Below are positions 34,740-46,910 of a stretch of 64,000 bases of DNA, piece after piece. Below the pieces are notes generated by a model, which was given only the letters and a program-made list of their open reading frames with translations, was not told where the DNA came from and did not search any database. How positions within the stretch are numbered: position 1 is the first letter of the stretch; the number at the start of each line of letters is the position of its first letter. This DNA comes from Sweltsa coloradensis (lineage: Eukaryota; Arthropoda; Insecta; Plecoptera; Chloroperlidae). The position numbers and the translations under genes were made by a program. The stretch spans positions 186,001-250,000 of the forward strand of contig JAMZAV010000792.1 of assembly GCA_024449915.1 (NCBI GenBank), given 5' to 3'.

Positions 34740-35020
34740 TGTGGATCTACTAACACTGCAAAAGCTCTGGCTAATACGGACGTGCAAGCGTACTCTGAGT
34801 TATCGGTAGAGAAAGACTCGGTGCGGGGCGGCGAGGTCATAAAAAATTATCCCGCGGTCGTAAGCCATAAGCTTATTGAGATGTGTCCCTTCTGGCTGCT
34901 GACTAAAACCCCAGCCATAGGCGCCCATATTTACGAAACACTCATAAAACAGAGAACATTCTCGGCCCAAAGACGCGCCACAGTAGATTTGTTACAACTT
35001 ACATCCAAGTGATTTTAAGC
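34740..35020. promoter_or_regulatory. Balanced island with TTTATG/CATAAA cores; 77-codon open frame
   Basis: Contains GTCATAAAAAATTATCCCGC, GTAAGCCATAAGCTTATTG and ACACTCATAAAACAGAG; on the minus strand these are TTTATG-type cores, as for Cdx/posterior Hox factors. The plus-strand frame 34782-35012 spans the whole block, ends at a stop just as composition drops, and is not recognised. An ultraconserved non-coding element or a small exon would both fit. Confidence 0.3.
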
Positions 35021-36429
35021 CGTATATTCTCAGGATATAACAAAAATGTTAATTAACCCTTTGTTAAGACTGTTGACAAAAAATTCGAAATATTAGTTAA
35101 TCATTTTCTAAAAAAGAACAGTGTGCAGTCAAAAATACTGTTTTAAAATACGTGTATCTAGGTTATGGTTTCATCTGAGACTGAAGTCAACCGTAGTAAA
35201 GGGATTTTGCTATAAACTCTGCTATAGATATTTTAAGTTTTAAGGTAAGTCTAATTTAGTAGTTTGATTACTGCAATGCCTTACTTTATGTGTTTTTAAT
35301 ACTTCTCATAGCCAAGCAGTCGCTAAGGCTGGCATCCAACTCATCTGTTGAGTACTTAAACTAAAAGAATACTCATTTGTGTGCTACCTACCTCGAGTCA
35401 AGAACCTAATAAAAAAGCAAGTTTTTTCAATCAATGGGAAGGTAGTTTAGTGCTTTTGAATGAGTCTTCGTCAGCAGATATATTTAGAAGTTGAGTATAT
35501 GACCTTGATGAAGTGGTCATACGGGTTCATCCTAACTGCGACGCGAGATCCATTCCTTGCGTTGATATCAATCAGGCAGGAATATACTGTTACTCCTTTC
35601 ATTAAGACAATATCGCAAATACCGTAGAGAAATATAACCAGGAAAAAAGTTTCTTGCTTGTTTATTTACGTTCATGAGCTGAACCTGGATTGAGCTTTTA
35701 AAAGGTTATTGGACACTTTTCATGTCGGTATATTCTCGCTTATACTGTGCTGGACGTGCCAGAACATTCCCGTCGAGCTTATAGTAATAATACATCGTCG
35801 GTATAATCATGCTTTGTGTTTGTGATATTCATTTTGCCATGTGGTGGCAATGAATCGAGAGAATATAAACACTACCACACATTTTTCAAAAGAAATTTCC
35901 ACTTGAACATCTTCTCTGCAAGCTGTAAAATGTTGAGCATTTAGTGAAGATGTTGCATTTTAGATTCACGTATTGTTGATGTTTACTTTTCACTATTTTC
36001 TTTAACATACATTTATTTTTCTAGAGTTTAACGAGAGCAAAAAATAAAATAATACATCAACAACTGTATTGAAAATCAAATATTAACATTTATGAACCAA
36101 ACATTATTTATTAAACACAAGAATATTTATTTCCGTTTCTGTTCGACTATTTGTAAGAGTTACTGTGAAAAAAGCCCGAATGCTAAATTGTATTTTTTCT
36201 GCGAAATTTTGTACCTACGTTTGATACATTCTTACTTACAAAATGTTTTTATATTTGTACAGGTTATGAAATTACCTAGATAAATTAGTACATCCCTTGA
36301 ACAAGAAAAATGTTGTATTTCGATCGTGTTGGACAAATAAAAATGGGATTTATGACAAGTAAAAGTGAATGTAACCGAATCAACCAAAATGCATATTATA
36401 CAAGATATACATAACGAGATCCAAAGACT
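35021..36429. other. Intergenic DNA
   Basis: Mixed to AT-rich sequence. No repeat family or gene recognised. Confidence 0.35.
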
Positions 36430-36690
36430 GTAACCATTTCGCTATCACCTCGTAATATTGTACTGGACAGCCCCATTGTTTTCTCCACCTCAAGATAAAT
36501 TGATACCGTCTCCATGGATAATGTACTCGTCATGTGAGCAATGAAACACGCTGGTCAATTCGCTTCGTGTGTCAATCACACAAAGACGCAGGCTCCCCGT
36601 GCAGTTGCGATATGTCATCACTATTTCTTGATGGAACTCATCAAGGATGGATGCGCCGATGTCATTTGAGGAATTTACGAACAACTATCG
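36430..36690 (-). other. Balanced island: possible exon or conserved element
   Basis: A 64-codon minus-strand frame (36490-36684) with varied, non-repetitive residues (GASILDEFHQEIVMTYRNC) covers the block and ends TAGS-free at TGA. CTTGATGGAACTCATCAAG at about 36630 is a 7-5-7 inverted repeat. I do not recognise the protein; splice sites are not convincing. Confidence 0.25.
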
Positions 36691-38665
36691 ATCATACATT
36701 AATGTAAACTTAAAAAAAAATTGAGACGAATGAAATGAATGAAAAAACTTTGGTTGATTATGATGATGCAAGGATTTAATTAGCATATTTTGGCAACGAT
36801 TCTAATGAAGTCAAGAATTCGCTTTTGGCATGTATTACGTATTATGCACAGTAACAACACAGTCTTCGCGAGTAATTATTTATGGTCTATACGCGTTTCC
36901 AAGCAAAGGGTTTGTTGCTACCTGGTGGCGAAAAAATGCAACTGTCGCGATACATGATAGTCGGAGGAGCGCGCTATGTGCTTACTTGAAGAAGCAGGTC
37001 ATTCCGTGTTTGTCACTTATAAATATGTACAATCACAGGTACATTGTCGTTGCTTTCCCAAAATGTTGTTAATTTGATGATTATCAAAAGCATGGGGTGC
37101 CCCAAAATAATAAAATCGTTCTCCAATATGCGGGATTCGAGACCATGTTTAACAGAATAATATTACTATATTCAGACCTGCGCCCAATGCACCCTTAGAC
37201 ACCAAGGATGGCATTTGTATCCATATTACAATTTTCTAATTATAATATCATAATAAATCAATCGGTATTTATGGGCTATATACCAAATATAGGCTCAGGG
37301 TACGAATAAATACTAAATCAAATTCAAACCGTCAGAATGTTCACAACTCATAGTAAACACACACATACAGTATCGCTCGCTTCTTATGGCACTTTTAATT
37401 GAGATATACTTCTTTCGTTTTGTTATGATAATTTTAAAATAAATAAAGTCATACTCATAATAACAATAACAAAACAATACAAAATAATATTAATTGTATT
37501 AGCGCTATGCACAAGTCCCAACTCCTTTTCTACCTTATATAATTAATGTAGGCCTACATATACCATTTTACCGTCATTGTTAATTTAATACATAATATTT
37601 TACATAATATCATAATAAATACGATTTATATTATTACTATAGAATAAGTATAAATGATATGACTACAAGATTTAAAAGCTGTCTGCAGAATGACGCGTCA
37701 TGCCATTATTGACATACAAAACAATAATAAAAATAGGCCATCAGCTATTCAATAGACCTACTTCTAATAAAATGTATATTTAAAAAATTAGTAGTCCTAA
37801 GTGTATACTAGATAAATAATATAGGGCTACTCCGATTGCGTTCACATTGTAAAACGAAGTAGAAAAAATGCAAAATAAGTGTAGGGCTATAATTTGCGAG
37901 AAGCTCTTGTGATTTTTGGCATATCAAGTAAATGATTGAAATTATTAGTATTGGAGCAACATTTTCTTGGCAAATTCATCGATCTTCATCATTCAACATT
38001 ATTTTATACACTTGTTTCTGTATTTAATAGTTTAACAGTGTGGTTTGTTCTTTTCTTGCTATATCATCAAATAATCTCAATTATTTGTTGTAATTTAAAT
38101 GCCATTAAATTCCCGTTTTTACAAAGCCGATCCTAAACTTACGAATTTTACTAATAAAATACGCGGACGATGTGACATAATCAACTATGTTTTCGCAAAT
38201 GATCAGAAATGTAACAAAATCACGTTGAAGCCAACTGAATATACAGCGCCCGCCGTAAGCAGCTCGCCTCTATCACTGATCGGTCCGACATGTTGCGTTT
38301 TAGTGCTGCCATGTATCTTTGCTTGGAAACGCGTATAGTCTAGTTGTACTTTGATAGAATTTGTATGTTTAACAGTTCTATTGAGTTAAAAGATTGTTTT
38401 AAAATTTAAAAAAGATAAGATCGACGGAAAATGGCAGCAATGGAACTGTAAACAAAAATACCAACCAAAATGGTATTTTGTAGAACCACAATAATGTTCA
38501 ACAACATATAATAAGTAAGATCTCAGATTTCAGTTTTAAAGAGTTAAGATTATAGTTTTATTATTAAAGATTTATTAGCAATCCTATGAAGATTAAGATT
38601 CTATTATCCTTGTTTGCTCTTGTTTGTAGATATCGCAGTTGTCAATGGTGGCTCAAACTGTTGTA
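36691..38665. other. AT-rich intergenic DNA
   Basis: Contains GTAGGCCTAC (TAGGCCTA at 37549-37556). Several short frames (36830, 37936, 38099) are not recognised. Confidence 0.35.
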
Positions 38666-38667
38666 TA

Positions 38668-38792
38668 GTGAACGAGTGTATGAATATATACACGTTTTGT
38701 AATCGTCTTTCATAACGATATCATCAGCAAAATCATTAAAATAATCCTTAAATAAAAGAGGCGTAAAGAATCCAATCCGAACACTCGTTCAC
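38668..38792. mobile_element. Small TA-flanked MITE candidate (125 bp)
   Basis: GTGAACGAGTGT at the left is perfectly inverted as ACACTCGTTCAC at the right, each bordered by TA (38666-38667, 38793-38794). The interior is AT-rich and non-coding. Only one copy was seen, so the assignment rests on the termini. Confidence 0.5.
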
Positions 38793-38826
38793 TATCTAGA
38801 CCTTACTTCCTGGTGGGAACGATCGA

Positions 38827-39168
38827 ATGGAACCTCGCGTTCATGACGTAACATTAAACTCAACAAGCAAGATAAACCACCCCATTCAAAACCACGGTGA
38901 TATTATTCCGATATTGTTTCTGGCTCGCAAAGTTAACCACTTCATTGAACACCGCAATAATACACAACATAGAAGTCTTTCACCATGTACAATGGCGCTA
39001 CTCTACAGGAAGTATCCCACTGTACAGTGCATACTAGTCTTGCTTGCTCCAACCTACGACCATCTCCCCAAAAAAATTAAAATTCTTCTTCTTATTCATG
39101 TTTTGCATAAAACATTGTATTCCCTTTGGCTAACTTACCCTTTCAGACCCAAGGTATTTTTTTCTAAA
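38827..39168 (+). pseudogene. Probable LINE ORF2 C-terminal fragment
   Basis: The frame from 38827 shows EHRNNTQHRSL (residues ~41-51), APTYDHLPKKIKI (74-86) and HKTLYSLWLTYPF (94-106). This order, YNTR-like then YNxLPxxIK then FKxxLxxxLxxxYY-like, is typical of non-LTR retrotransposon C-termini. The open frame's last ~16 residues are read into the family A insertion at 39169, which truncates the fragment. No RT core remains. Confidence 0.45.
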
Positions 39169-39786
39169 ACTAGGAAAACGCTTAAGTCCCGCCGCGTTGA
39201 TGGATGAGCGTAATTTTTTTTAAACGAAAAAAGCGTAAAATTGCGATTTTTTTAATAGATAATTTTTCGATTACGCTCAAATTTCACACGAATATATTAA
39301 TTTATAAAATTAAAGTTCTGTGAAAAAATCATTACAATCGGATAAAGCATGTAGGTTTTATTCGTCGAAGAAATGTTAAAAATTGAAAAAAATCGTAAAA
39401 TTGCGATTATCATGAGAAATGATTTTTTGATTGCGCTCAAATTTCACACGAGTATATATTTATTCATAGAATTAAGGTTCTGTGAAAAAGTCATTACAAT
39501 CGGATAAAGCATGTAAATGTAATTAGTCAAAGAATTTTTTTTAAAATCGAAAAAAATCGTAAAATTGCGATTTTCATGAGAAATAATTTTTCTATCAATT
39601 TTTCCCCCCGTACAGTTTTTCGTTCCGAGATTTCATAGACCTCCATAAAATTTCATCGCAATTGGAGTATTGGTTTAGCCGGAATCGTGTTCACAGACAC
39701 AAAAAAATACAAAGAAAGAAAGAAAAAAAAAAAACGGATTTTTTTCTCCAGTGCAGTGAAATGGAATCTTCGCTTTGCTCATCCAA
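39169..39786 (-). mobile_element. Family A element, copy 3 (618 bp)
   Basis: Begins ACTAGGAAAACGCTTAAGTC and CCCGCCGCGTTG, then GATGGATGAGCG, and ends CTTCGCTTTGCTCATCCAA. Internal units TCACACGAATATATTAATTT and TCTGTGAAAAAATCATTACA repeat three times. It is inserted into the end of the LINE-like fragment. Confidence 0.8.
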
Positions 39787-40445
39787 TAAGTAACTTTAAG
39801 CAAAAATACATTTTTTTCCTTAGATAGGTAGTTATTGTTTTGTTTTTTTAAATGTGATTTATAAGATATTTGGGGAAATTTGGTATTTTGAATAAATGCT
39901 TCATTTTTAGTAAAAATTCTTATTTGAAATACATTCCTAAAACTAGATTTTTGTCTAAATGTTTTTGCATATTTTCTCCTTTTTGTATCTCAGATAATAG
40001 CAATATTAGTGATTTAATAAATTTCCGGTACAAACCTATTTTTCCCGTTTTTAGCCTTTTTGCACATTTGTATTTTCAATCTTCTCAACAAAAAAAAATA
40101 CTTCTTGACCCATTGACATGGGGAAAAATGTTGAATTTTTTCCACAACAAACAAATTGGGATCAAATTGACAACCTCATTATTTAAAAAAAAAAAAATCA
40201 AAAACCCTACCTACACGTTTGTGTAGCAGGGGTATGAAAGGGCTAAATTAATTTTATTTTGCCTTTCCAGATGGTTTTGTGAATGTATTAATTGTAATTC
40301 ACATGTTTCTGTAAATGTCTTTGAGCGTTGTTTTTATTGTAGTAACTGCACTAAACTCTCTAAAACTCTGCACTGTGTATGCATCAATAGACTGAACTAT
40401 ACTAAACGTCGCTACCCTACTGCAAGTATCCCAAGGTACAGTGAG
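39787..40445. other. AT-rich intergenic DNA
   Basis: A 118-codon frame (39870-40226) is dominated by F, K, I and S from A/T runs and is not considered a gene. Confidence 0.35.
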
Positions 40446-40550
40446 TGCATCGTAGTGACGGTGACGCAGTGGACACCCTATCGCGTTTCACTGTGGGAGG
40501 CGGGCGTCGAACCCAGGCTATTACTACAGCTCCAGCACTGACCTGGCTAA
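40446..40550 (+). repeat. tRNA-related SINE-like fragment
   Basis: GGTGACGCAGTGGACACCC resembles an A-box and GGGCGTCGAACCCAGGC a B-box at near-tRNA spacing. No second copy of its body was recognised. Confidence 0.4.
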
Positions 40551-40921
40551 CGTGAAGTGGCTTCTGTTTATCCAACACTTGGCGGAATTATAATTATCGT
40601 TTCATAAACTCAACAATGATCGCCGCGTCTATTCAAGAGTAGGTGTATTTCCTTGATCATACTTCGTTTTACAAATTAAACAGCTGTTTTCTCATCTGTT
40701 TTTAATAATACTGTCAACGTCATTTAGTAACTACTTTCTTAGAATGATTGTTTTCCTTTGCGAAAGGTTTAAATTGTAGAAAGAAATAAGTTTGCTGAGG
40801 GCAGGACGTTCTCTGCTTTACCACATTGTGTCATTTTTTAATGTATCGACAAGTCATTATAGTTGTCTTAACCTCAAAATATTGATGAACGATAAATGTA
40901 AAAAAACAAACAAACAATCAA

Positions 40922-40926
40922 AAATC

Positions 40927-40960
<34 letters not shown>

Positions 40961-41043
40961 TATCATCAGAAAAGTCCGCATACAATGTGTGTTACAACAA
41001 AACAACACATATCATCAGAAAAGTCCGCATACAATGTGTGTTA
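40922..41043. repeat. (CAA)n microsatellite followed by a 36-bp direct repeat
   Basis: About eleven CAA units (40926-40960). Then a 36-bp sequence starting CATATCATCAGAAAAGTCCG and ending ACAATGTGTGTTA occurs at 40959-40994 and again, identical, at 41008-41043 (period 49). Confidence 0.9.
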
Positions 41044-41689
41044 AGTTGAATGTGGTGAATGTATTTGGTCTTATTTACATTTTGACAAATCACATTGATG
41101 AAATGATCTTGCGAGTTAAATCTGAAGACACATTGCAATCATAATTATTTTGGTACGAATGCTCTTTCATTCCTTTGATTGTATTTAAAGACTAGACAAT
41201 TATATTATAATATTTATTACACTTTATTTCACACAATGTTTGTTCAAATGTTTCGTCGTATTCTTCGGTCGGTGTTTTACACATTCGCGTGGTTTTGACC
41301 TGTTACGATTCTGCACTTTCGCGGATTTACACTTATGTACCACTTTGGAGAATATTAAGACGTCGTGAGATTGCTGTTTCAGCGATTCCGGGGAGTCACA
41401 TTTATCAAGGTTTAACAGTTTCGGGTCTTTGCAATATACAGTTTCGGGGCTTTGCAATATCGGGAAATTATTGATTTTTTACTTACCATTTTTCGTTATG
41501 TCTCGTTATCAAAATATATTCTTTAAAAAAGTTAACTTTAAAAAATCTAAAATCTATCTAGTGGTCCAAGCTGAAGGTTAACAAAGAAAAACTTTACAAT
41601 AATCAAAAAGAGAAGAAATCCAAACAAAATAGTTCATGAACCATTTCAGCCACCAACATATGAATAAGTTTGACAGTTGAATTAACATA
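41044..41689. other. AT-rich intergenic DNA
   Basis: Overlapping frames on both strands near 41224-41474 are not recognised. A short internal direct repeat (CAGTTTCGGG..TTTGCAATAT) is at 41418-41462. Confidence 0.35.
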
Positions 41690-41880
41690 ACCCTGCGTCT
41701 AGCTAGTACCTACCCACCCGGAGGCTGCCTCCGTCGTACGCGCTCCACAAGTCTGTTAGTGGCTGTATGTAAGTGTCATGTCACTACAGGCGGTCCCTTC
41801 GTCATTCACATTGTCAGGTCGACGACAGCGAGCATCTTCCCACCACACACAATACTTGTTTCTTTTTGGTTGGTAGTCCT
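41690..41880. promoter_or_regulatory. GC-richer island, candidate regulatory DNA
   Basis: CCCACCCGGAGGCTGCCTCC and GGTCGACGACAGCGAGCATC stand out from AT-rich flanks. No ORF or repeat. Composition-based call. Confidence 0.2.
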
Positions 41881-43872
41881 AACCTTTCATCTTGTGGAAA
41901 GTAATTAATGATACGTTGGGCGGCTGATTCGCGAATGATGATTGTTAATGAAGGTTGAATAATTTTAATATATCTTCGTAGTCTACTCTTTTAAAAAATA
42001 AAAATAAAGAAATTCATCGTTGTGGTGGTATTTGGGAAAGAATGTGTATACATCATTACGTAATTAAAGAAAGAGTTTGGGAGGTGGGGTAAGAAAGTAG
42101 GATCAACTTGTGATATGCCTATACCGGTAAGTTAATTCACATCGCTTACATCGAGACTCAATCCGGAATTCCTGACTTAAGATTTCTCAAAGTCGTAAAG
42201 TTATAGAACTATAGGGCAGCCGTAGATATTTTTCCCAAACACTCCAAATATAATTATTTATAGTTAGGCAAATTCAGGGGTATTCACCCGCTAAACTAAA
42301 TAAATATACTTCATTCAGGCTAATTTGTTCTGAATTTAGGAATTCTAACAGAAACATTAGGTCCACCATGACCCGATTTGTTTGTGAAACTTAGTATTTT
42401 TGGAGCTAGGTCCCGTCGACAAAAATCCCCCATAAGAAATAACATGGGGACGATCTTTATGCCCCGTGACCTTGAAGGATTATGATCCCAAAAATTGCCA
42501 TTATTGACGTACTCGGTAGCATTTTCTGTACATTCTCTATATTTTGTTTTGTAATTTGGGCAAGTGGTTCGGTCAAAATTTGCTGATTTACTAAAACGGG
42601 GTGAGATTGGAATGCATATTTTAGCGTGTTTGAGTGTATATTTTTACACAGTTTCAAGACACGTTTATAAAGGGCTATTTTAGATTGGCACGCTGTTCAA
42701 GTATCTCTGTGGAACAAAAAATAACATGTTAAAGCAGATTTAAGAAATTTTCAAAGACGCCAATTTTGGCAAATTTCTCGATTAAAAAAAATAGAAAAAT
42801 TAGTGTAAAATCACAGTTACAAGATATAATTTTTTAAATGTACATTTTAGTGTAGTATTATGCTATAGATTATGAGGTAAAAAATAATCTTTTGGGGTAA
42901 TAGCCCCTTTAAGATGGTCAAATCGGCAAACTCATAAACACTACATCAAACAACCACAACCAGCATTATGAACATATATTTTGTTGTGCATTTGTGAATT
43001 CATGAAGCATTGGTGCACAACACTTTTAGGACCGGTTGTACCACTGGGTTGAATAAAAGAAAAACAATATTATATATTGTTTGTGATGAAGTATGACGTC
43101 TTAGATCAGGCCTTCAAATTAAAAATATTTATTAAACAATTTGATTAATTATTTGCAATGATAAGCTTAAAACAACTTGATGGTCGAGCAAAAAATGATT
43201 GGGAGAATATTGAATGTGAAACGAATTTGAAATAACAAGTGGTGGGGTTTTCATAAATAATACTCTCAAATAACTGCATGGCTACCGTTTTTAAGCTTTA
43301 CAATACAAATCTTACAAATTTGTACGAAATGGCAAAACATAAGAGAATCGAATGAAAACGACAAGAATTTCACCTGTGTACTTTTGGTCGCTCAAAAAAT
43401 GCAAACATGATGAAGTGTGTTTCGGTCATTCATTTAGATTACGGCCGATAAGGTCTCAATATTCTGAAGCTTTTCCCGTCACTCATTATTTTGCGATACA
43501 TAATTATGCATTCAAATCAAATACTTAGTATCGTCATTATTTCTCTGACATTGAAATAAATTGTTTTTGAAATGAGTTTCCAAATGACAAACGCCCAAAG
43601 GCTGGTCTTGTTAGCATAGCATCTTGGCCAAGATAGTGGCATGGGATTGAGGAATGCAGGGCTGGGTCCAGAAGTGTCAGCTTCGTTGTACTTGGAGGTA
43701 ACAGGTGTCTGCTATCGCTACTGTCGTTATAACTATGTTCTGTTGAGAAACACGTTCAATTCATTACGATAGAGGTGGACTCGTCATTCCACACGAACCA
43801 CTCTTACAACCCTGATACTCGTTACAGCCATACTTCTTTTTGAGAGCAAAGGTTCTCTATGCAAGCACATTG
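41881..43872. other. AT-rich intergenic DNA
   Basis: About 2 kb without a recognised gene or repeat family. Confidence 0.35.
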
Positions 43873-43975
43873 TTAAATAATAACAAATAAATAAATTTGT
43901 ATTTGGAGTCTACCCACTCAGTCATATAACTGATTTTCAGAGGGGGACAGTAAATCAAAGCTACCAAGCCAACCC
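43873..43975 (-). repeat. LINE 3'-end remnant (family M)
   Basis: On the minus strand: GATTTACTGTCCCCCTCTGA, AAATCAGTTATATGACTGAG (hairpin), TGGGTAGACTCCAAATACAA, then ATTTATTTATTTG. It matches 47218-47305 in opposite orientation and resembles family N tails. Confidence 0.6.
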
Positions 43976-44339
43976 TGTAGGCCCGGACGCAATCGACGAG
44001 TGAGCGATAACCAACCAAAGATCGATATTTTTAAAAAGAAAATATAGCAATCAGTGGTGAGGACAGTGATGCGAACATCCGTGGATCAACGCCAGAATCA
44101 ACAAGGACGATTCAGAACAACTTTAAATTTATTATGTGCCTCGTTGCTAGGACGGCTCCAAAGTCACCGTTTACAAATTCCTAAGACAATAACTGATGAA
44201 CTTAGTCCAAATCAGAAGTTATAAAACTTCTGACTTTGACGGATTCAAACACTGGACCTTCTGCATTGGAAACAGAGACGCTAACTCCAAGCTTGTGTCT
44301 CGACTCAAAATATAAACCGAACACGACCTACGATTAAGA
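43976..44339. other. Intergenic DNA with weak tRNA-like piece
   Basis: GACGGATTCAAACACTGGAC near 44238 resembles a minus-strand B-box. Nothing else recognised. Confidence 0.3.
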
Positions 44340-44545
44340 TTAAATTTGGTTGATGTTGACTTTCAAAAAGCATGATTCAATATGTTTTTGGCGACCCTTG
44401 AGATCAGAAAGGCTGTGCTAGCCTTGTTTTAATGAGTATTTGTATTTATTTGGCACCTCCACCAAAATATCAATACTGGATAATCATTTCTTCGTGTGTC
44501 CATCTGACGGTTCAGTAGCTTCGCTCCCTTTTCTCGTTCTCCTAT
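44340..44545 (+). repeat. Family E repeat, copy 6
   Basis: GTTGATGTTGACTTTCAAAA, ATGTTTTTGGCGACCCTTGA, GGCTGTGCTAGCC, TGGCACCTCCACCAAAATAT and GTAGCTTCGCTCCCTTTTCT follow family E order. The 5' portion is diverged. Confidence 0.6.
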
Positions 44546-44904
44546 ACCATGTGTTCAAATCTATTAACATACTTCTCACGTCATTCTTTCAGTATCATTG
44601 AAGCAAACAAAATGGCAACCAAGAGGTTAACAACTCTTCATAGATAGACTGAATTTCCTCATTTAGACCTTAAGCTATCAATAAAGTTATTTATAAACAA
44701 TTATGGAGGCATTCTAGTTATAAACTGTTTTTTTAAGTAAAACATAAACGATCGAATATAGATTTCTTTGTTGACATTACAAGTGTGGTTTTTCTTATTT
44801 TGAATTATTACTATTTACATGCAATGCACTGAGGATTATTGAGACTAATTAAAAAGTTGGCAGTGTTGTGATTATCGTCGAAAGAAATAATAATATAATA
44901 TTTT
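44546..44904. other. AT-rich intergenic DNA
   Basis: Nothing recognised. Confidence 0.4.
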
Positions 44905-45190
44905 CATACAATTCAGAAGTTAAAAAATCCATCCCAATCGGGGTTCGAATCCGAGTCTTCTACATTTACATTATAGATCTGAATGGATGAAACAGTACTG
45001 CAACAAATATCTGTTGCCTTTGAACTGAGTAATGTTCCATCCATTCAGATCTATAATGCAACTACAGTTCAGAAGTTAAATAGTTACCGTCTCGGTGGTC
45101 TAGTTGGCTAAGGCGCCTCCCTGGAATAAAACTCGGGTTTGAACCCCGATCGGAATGGATTTTTTTAACTCCAGAATTGTATTGAAATAT
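44905..45190. repeat. Two tRNA-derived SINEs (group H) in inverted orientation
   Basis: The right copy (45034-45190, +) has CTCGGTGGTCTAGTTGGCTA (A-box region), GGCGCC, GGGTTTGAACCCCG (B-box) and a CGGAATGGATTTTTTTAACT tail. The left copy (44905-44993, -) lacks about 70-80 bp covering the A-box. Both carry CCATCCATTCAGATCTATAA, so the two can pair as a long hairpin with a ~40-nt loop. The head resembles tRNA-Leu. Confidence 0.75.
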
Positions 45191-46359
45191 TAACAATTTC
45201 ACCTACGGGAGTGTTTCCAGACCAACAAAATCGAGAAAAAAATAATTATATGTTTCTTCCTTGAGATATACGAAGTATGCCTAGACAATTGATTTAGTTA
45301 TTGAGATTTGAACATAACTTGTGTTCAATCACAGACCGCATACAACATATGAAACAAGCCGGAGGCGTAGAATCATCTTGGTTTCATTGTGAGAAGGGCA
45401 ACCTGAAGAGATCGTGATGTTCTAGAAGGGCGGGGGATTATAAGAGGGGGGGGGGGAGGCGCCAACCAAGCATCTCATGACAATTTCGATCGGCATCCAG
45501 ATCGATCTAATCCCCCATGCGGTGATTTGTTCTCTAGGACTAAGAGTCTAGGTCGTGGCCTTGCCAGCCCAGCTCAGCTCTGCTTGGATCAACAACCTGG
45601 ACAGCACCCTCGGAGTTGTTGTTTACGCTCTCAGAACTTTAAAGTCGGACATTGCCATTCGAGTCGAGTTTCTCGTCCTGAGAACAAGTACGCGAGTACC
45701 CGAAAACAGAGAAGGGAGTTACTTACGAAGGCTATTCGATCGCATTTTTATATTTTCCCAAATAAGCTACAATAAGTCTACATATAGTAAATGGCTTTGA
45801 AACCTGTCTCTTTTAGAAAATTAAAACAATTTTTTCTTAATTTTCTGATCGGGAACACGGCAAATATCGCCTCTTCAAAATAATTTCAAATTTCAATTCG
45901 CACAAGAATACTATTCAAGGTAGGTAGTTGTGTTTTTGTGACATTAATTTTCAACTGGTTTTCTAAAGGCTGACTAAGAGATTTTTTTTATTTTTATATA
46001 CAACTGTCTTTCCTCCAAAATTTTTTCTTTTGGCGGTATTTTGTACCGATTTGTACCGCCAAACGGAAAAATTCGCAGGAAATCAATTGTCAAACAAAAA
46101 CTATTTCTGTATCATCCTTGTTGAAGAACAATGACAACACAAACGCATGGCAATCGGATATTATATTGGTGGGATTATGTCTTGGATTTTGTTGATTTTT
46201 TTAATGGACGGACAAAAATGATAAGAATACAGAGAAGCATTGCTCAATTATGATAATGTCATATTCTTTATAAGCTACACGTTTTAGAATTTCTCCTAGT
46301 ACATTTTGGGTCCATAATTATTAAGAGTCAGGAATTAGTTTTTTAATAACATCATCACC
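45191..46359. other. Intergenic DNA with 11-G tract and a short hairpin
   Basis: An 11-G tract is at 45446-45456. Two overlapping plus-strand frames (81-82 codons, 45527-45800) in a GC-richer block are not recognised. A perfect 10-bp stem TTTGGCGGTA / TACCGCCAAA (46029-46038, 46054-46063) could form a hairpin. Confidence 0.35.
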
Positions 46360-46560
46360 CTCTCCCTTTCGAGCCGCATTTACTATGACTATAGAATCTC
46401 CTCGTAAACATCTCAAAGGTCACCTCGTAATGGTAGAGGAGACACATGTTAAAATGCGCCTTCCGCAGCCTCTTAATCATGAACACAACACGTGTTATGC
46501 ACGACATATTGATTAATGATAAATGAAAGGTAATAATACACATCCTTAGTCAATTTTATT
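46360..46560. promoter_or_regulatory. Balanced island, candidate conserved element
   Basis: Includes CCTTTCGAGCCGCATTTACT, CAAAGGTCACCTCGTAATGG (nuclear-receptor-like half-site AGGTCA) and ACACGTGTTATGC, then ATTGATTAATGATAAATG. No convincing ORF. Confidence 0.25.
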
Positions 46561-46659
46561 ATTAATGACCCTTAATATCACTTAATGGGAGATAATATGT
46601 AATTATCCGCGTTGTAAGTGAAATTGCAAATTTTTGAAATACATTTATGTAAAGAAACA

Positions 46660-46910
46660 AGAATTTCCTGGTGGTTTAACCATAAATGTCGATAATTGTG
46701 CAAAGTTGTGGCGTTTATCGGGTAAATGCTGGTCTCAAAGTGATAAAGTACTTGATTAGAGGCTATTTACGGAGACTGACAGAGTTTATACGCAATTACT
46801 TTGTCACCCTGCGAGAGACTTGCTAGGTTTTAATTAACAGTCTTGCTCTAAATATATCTTGGCTGTTTTGCTGTTTACACGGTTACACTAGAGTACTCGC
46901 AATCTTACCG
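46660..46910. promoter_or_regulatory. Homeodomain-site-rich island, candidate enhancer
   Basis: Contains ACCATAAATGTCGATAATTG, GGCGTTTATCGGG, GAGTTTATACGCAATTACTT and GGTTTTAATTAACAGTC in 200 bp of balanced sequence. TTTAT(A/C)G cores recur. No ORF or repeat. Confidence 0.3.

Noticed and set aside
39870..40226. 118-codon frame
   Set aside because: Low-complexity Phe/Lys/Ile translation of A/T-rich DNA.
45089..45165. Functional tRNA-Leu gene
   Set aside because: The flanks belong to a SINE body shared with 2788 and 44905, and the anticodon arm is degraded.
45527..45800. Two overlapping 81-82 codon frames in a GC-richer block
   Set aside because: Neither translation resembles a family I know, and both are equally open, as expected by chance in low-stop sequence.
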